Below, piece after piece: positions 8,280 through 9,992 of a stretch of DNA of 9,992 bases (position 1 is its first letter; every line of letters begins with the position of its first letter). The notes beneath the pieces were generated by a model. That model was not told the DNA's origin, ran no database searches, and saw nothing but the letters and a program-made list of their open reading frames with translations. The position numbers were made by a program, and so were the translations under genes. The DNA comes from Oceanospirillaceae bacterium. GTDB lineage: Bacteria; Pseudomonadota; Gammaproteobacteria; Pseudomonadales; Balneatricaceae. The stretch covers positions 18,523 through 28,514 of the forward strand of contig DPHD01000066.1 in assembly GCA_003523085.1 (NCBI GenBank), read 5' to 3'.

Positions 8280-8442
8280 GGGCTACAGCCGTTGGCAATA
8301 AAGTACGCCACTCTATCAGCATAGAGGGCGTAGCGAGCGCAGGCTGGGCAAGGCACAAACTGACGCAAAAGCGCAATGTACTTGTTGTACATGAGCATTT
8401 TAAGTCCGTTTGTAACGCCGCACAGCCAAGCGCAGTAGCCCC
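8280..8442. repeat. Long imperfect palindrome between binding-protein and ATPase genes
   Basis: This element fills most of the 222-base gap 8242-8463. The centre is ATGTAC (8376-8381), a five-base loop TTGTT, then GTACAT (8387-8392). The arms extend outward with mismatches: CAAAC, GAC, CAAAA and ATGTAC blocks on the left face GTACAT, TTTT, GTC and GTTTG on the right, then GGCTGGGC faces GCACAGCC, and GGGCGTAGCG faces GCAGTAGCCCC. The main palindrome covers about 8326-8442. An outer pair, GGGCTAC at 8280-8286 and GTAGCCC at 8435-8441, extends it to the left. No run of T follows on the transcribed strand, so it is not a simple terminator. It looks like a dispersed intergenic palindromic repeat of the REP-like kind. 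I have an unverified impression of similar sequences in marine gammaproteobacteria. Confidence 0.7.
8304..8332. other. Strong 12-bp hairpin with one bulged base
   Basis: TACGCC (8304-8309) and CTCTAT (8311-8316) pair fully with ATAGAG (8321-8326) and GGCGTA (8327-8332). The loop is CAGC and the only unpaired stem base is A8310. It lies in the left flank of the larger palindrome and shares the GGCGTA block with that palindrome's outer arm, so the two structures would compete. No U-tract follows in either direction. Confidence 0.75.
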
Positions 8443-8463
8443 AACCTACGGAGCTATCAACTA

Positions 8464-9465
8464 TCAGTAGTTACAGGTGTTGTCTGACATATAGTCATGT
8501 ACTGCGATGTCGCCGGCAATAATAGATGCTTTAATCGCATTTACTTGGGCTTCCATATCTGCAGTGACTAAGGCACGGTTGTGCTCGTCAAGAGCCCAAT
8601 CAACACCACCTTCAGCAAGACCCATAACACTTACACCGGCTGTCCAGGTGCCATTATTGGCAGCTTCATAGCTCTTGTATGCAGCTTCGCCAACACGCTT
8701 AAGCATAGACGTTAACATGGTACCTGGCTGTAAGTGGTTCTGGTTAGAGTCCACACCAATAGCCCACTTACCTGCGTCTGCAGCGGCTTGATAAACACCA
8801 AACCCAGTACCGCCAGCAGCAGCGAATATGACGTCTGCACCTGATTCGATTTGGCTACGCGTTAGCTCGCCACCCTTAGAAGGGTTACCGAATGCTGCAG
8901 GTGTAGAGCCTGTCATGTTGTGAATAACATTGATATTGGCGTTCACGTGCTTAGCGCCCTGCTCGTAACCGCAACCAAAACGGCTAATCAGAGGAATATC
9001 CATGCCACCAACAAAACCAATGGTACCTGTTTCAGACTTCATGGCTGCCAACGCACCCACCAAGAATGAACCTTCGTGCTCTTTAAATACAATGTTTTGC
9101 ACGTTAGCCTCAGGAACCACCATGTCAATCAAGGTGAACTTGGTGTCAGGATAAGCCTGTGCCGCCGCGCTTACGGCGTTAGCTTGACCAAAACCTACGG
9201 CAACAATTGGGCTGCTGCCACGTTTAGCGAGCTTCTTAAGGCCCTGTTCAACTTGCGCTTCGTTAGTTGGTTCAACTTCGCGAACACTGATTCCGGTATC
9301 GGCGGTAAACCGCTTCACACCATTGAATACGGCCTCGTTGAATGACTTGTCGAACTTGCCGGCTTTGTCATATACCACTGCTGGGCTGATATCTGCCTGC
9401 GCAATAGAAGCAGTTAAGGCAACTGCACCTGCTGCCAACGCCATAGTAATTTTAGTTAATTTCAT
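8464..9465 (-). CDS. BMP/PnrA-family periplasmic nucleoside-binding protein
   Basis: Substrate-binding component of the nucleoside ABC transporter, in the BmpA/PnrA/NupN family. Residues 1-24 are a Sec signal peptide with a hydrophobic core at about 7-21 and an AQA cleavage site before D25. There is no lipobox cysteine, so it is a soluble periplasmic protein, unlike the lipoproteins of Gram-positive bacteria and spirochaetes. The family motif DKAGKFDKSFNEA (33-45) is present with D39, F42 and N43. AAAGGTGFG (215-223) and IGVDSNQ (236-242, D239) are the hinge and ribose-binding regions. The mature protein has exactly two cysteines, C165 and C331, so one disulphide is possible. The length of 333 is normal. 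GAGGAG lies nine bases before the ATG, the strongest ribosome site seen here, and the gene ends in tandem stops (TGA TAG). A purine or general nucleoside ligand is inferred from the family and the operon. Confidence 0.94.
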   Translation of the reverse strand: MKLTKITMALAAGAVALTASIAQADISPAVVYDKAGKFDKSFNEAVFNGVKRFTADTGISVREVEPTNEAQVEQGLKKLAKRGSSPIVAVGFGQANAVSAAAQAYPDTKFTLIDMVVPEANVQNIVFKEHEGSFLVGALAAMKSETGTIGFVGGMDIPLISRFGCGYEQGAKHVNANINVIHNMTGSTPAAFGNPSKGGELTRSQIESGADVIFAAAGGTGFGVYQAAADAGKWAIGVDSNQNHLQPGTMLTSMLKRVGEAAYKSYEAANNGTWTAGVSVMGLAEGGVDWALDEHNRALVTADMEAQVNAIKASIIAGDIAVHDYMSDNTCNY

Positions 9466-9474
9466 TAGTTACTT

Positions 9475-9480
9475 CTCCTC
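9475..9480 (-). promoter_or_regulatory. Strong ribosome binding site of the binding-protein gene
   Basis: GAGGAG on the minus strand, nine bases before the ATG at 9465. It is stronger than the sites of the ATPase, deoB and add genes, which fits the usual need for excess periplasmic binding protein. Confidence 0.8.
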
Positions 9481-9491
9481 GTTTAATAGAC

Positions 9492-9503
9492 CGGCTAAAG
9501 CCG
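9492..9503. other. Short palindrome in the 53-base gap before the binding-protein gene
   Basis: CGGCT-AA-AGCCG, realistically a four-base-pair stem with a TAAA-type loop. On the plus strand a T-rich stretch follows (9504-9515), giving a terminator-like look in the wrong direction for these genes. On the minus strand no T-run follows. The stem is too short to call a terminator; it might slightly attenuate or simply be chance. Confidence 0.3.
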
Positions 9504-9518
9504 TTTCTTCTTTTTAAA

Positions 9519-9992
9519 TTAGTCGCCGTAGGGCGTCCAAATGTTTTTCACGTTAGTCGCTTGGCGTAAAAACTCCAAACCTTCACCCTGTATTGGGTCT
9601 AGCCAATCACGATCCGCATCTACATGGGTCCACGTAGTTTTTAGATCCGTGCCACTGGCGTGTTCTACAGATTTATTAGTCTCGGCATCAGCCCAACACC
9701 ACACAGCGTCCACTTCAGCGTGTCCGGCTAAGTGCTTACTAAGGTCAGCTTTTGGGCCCGCCACAAGGTTGACTACACCGGCAGGAATATCCGAAGTTTC
9801 CAGTACCTGCACAAGTTCTAGCGCAATGCTTGGGTAGCGTTCACTGGCCACAAATACCACACGATTACCCATGGCAATAGCTGGAGCAATAAGCGCAATA
9901 GTAGAAATTAATGGTTGATTCGAAGGTGCTACTAAACCGATTACGCCCCTAGCCTCAGGCAATGCTAAGGTTACTCCGTGATACGGCGCATG
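9519..9992 (-). CDS. Aldehyde dehydrogenase, ALDH16-like, C-terminal non-catalytic domain (runs off right edge)
   Basis: The reading frame is open to the window edge, so the TTG at 9962 is not a real start. The visible 157 residues begin in the N-terminal half of an ALDH fold: PEARGVIGLVAPSNQP (12-27) matches the P-x-GVVG-x-I-x-PWN-x-P stretch, and GNRVVFVASERYP (42-54) matches GN-x-VV-x-KPSE-x-xP. DIPAGVVNLVAGP (68-80) matches the segment that follows. The KPSE lysine is missing (VASE). The protein stops at NIWTPYGD with no room for the catalytic cysteine half; its one cysteine, C99, is not in a GQxC-like context. This fits the second, degenerate domain of roughly 750-800-residue bacterial ALDH16 enzymes, whose first domain would lie upstream. 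The likely role is oxidation of acetaldehyde released by DeoC. A free-standing truncated ALDH cannot be excluded from this window. The gene ends 53 bases before the binding-protein gene. Confidence 0.8.
   Translation of the reverse strand, partial: HAPYHGVTLALPEARGVIGLVAPSNQPLISTIALIAPAIAMGNRVVFVASERYPSIALELVQVLETSDIPAGVVNLVAGPKADLSKHLAGHAEVDAVWCWADAETNKSVEHASGTDLKTTWTHVDADRDWLDPIQGEGLEFLRQATNVKNIWTPYGD

Noticed and set aside
8177..8470. 97-codon plus-strand open frame across the intergenic palindrome
   Set aside because: It reads through the ATPase start, both hairpins and the binding-protein stop. The protein resembles nothing, and repeat DNA explains the open frame.
9492..9515. Possible intrinsic terminator between the aldehyde dehydrogenase and binding-protein genes
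   Set aside because: The stem is only four to five base pairs, and the T-rich tract follows it on the plus strand, where no gene is being read.
9466..9518. Possible promoter directly before the binding-protein gene
   Set aside because: A TATTAA-like block is present, but I find no convincing -35 element at the right distance. The operon probably starts upstream of the window edge.
9960..9962. TTG at 9962 as the start of the aldehyde dehydrogenase gene
   Set aside because: The frame stays open to the window edge and the ten residues before it continue the family-like sequence, so this codon is internal.
1..9992. CRISPR arrays, tRNA or rRNA genes, insertion sequences, phage or toxin genes
   Set aside because: I looked and saw none. 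Apart from the one palindromic element, the window is compact coding sequence.

Overview
The window holds one side of a nucleoside uptake and breakdown operon. Every gene lies on the minus strand, so transcription runs from the right end to the left, and no stretch longer than 300 bases lacks a gene. The organism is a Gram-negative bacterium, probably a marine-type proteobacterium. The substrate-binding protein has a plain Sec signal peptide without a lipobox cysteine, so it is a free periplasmic protein. Several enzymes look like alphaproteobacterial subtypes, but the moderate base composition and the palindromic intergenic repeat fit a gammaproteobacterium equally well. The taxonomic placement is inference only.

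Layout in transcription order: (1) 9992-9519, the C-terminal part of a two-domain ALDH16-like aldehyde dehydrogenase, cut by the window edge. (2) 9465-8464, a BMP/PnrA-family periplasmic nucleoside-binding protein with a strong ribosome binding site. (3) 8463-8242, a 222-base gap filled largely by a long imperfect palindrome and a second hairpin. (4) 8241-4566, a double ABC ATPase and two permeases (NupO/NupP/NupQ type). (5) 4566-2007, cytidine deaminase, trimeric purine nucleoside phosphorylase and thymidine phosphorylase. (6) 1966-1, phosphopentomutase and a left-truncated adenosine deaminase.

The genes make a coherent pathway. Nucleosides are captured in the periplasm and imported by the ABC transporter. 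Cytidine and adenosine are deaminated to uridine and inosine. Phosphorylases then release the base and (deoxy)ribose-1-phosphate, which DeoB converts to the 5-phosphate. Deoxyribose-5-phosphate aldolase (DeoC), which would make acetaldehyde, is not in the window. The aldehyde dehydrogenase at the right edge is well placed to oxidise that acetaldehyde, so deoC may lie just beyond it. No uridine phosphorylase is visible.

From the ATPase to thymidine phosphorylase, each of the five gene junctions is an ATGA-type overlap (the cdd junction may be TGATG), suggesting tight translational coupling. No promoter or convincing terminator is visible inside the window. The least ordinary piece of DNA is the structured 222-base gap between the binding-protein gene and the transporter genes. 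I see no evidence for a wholly new system: this is a well-formed catabolic operon with some unusual details.
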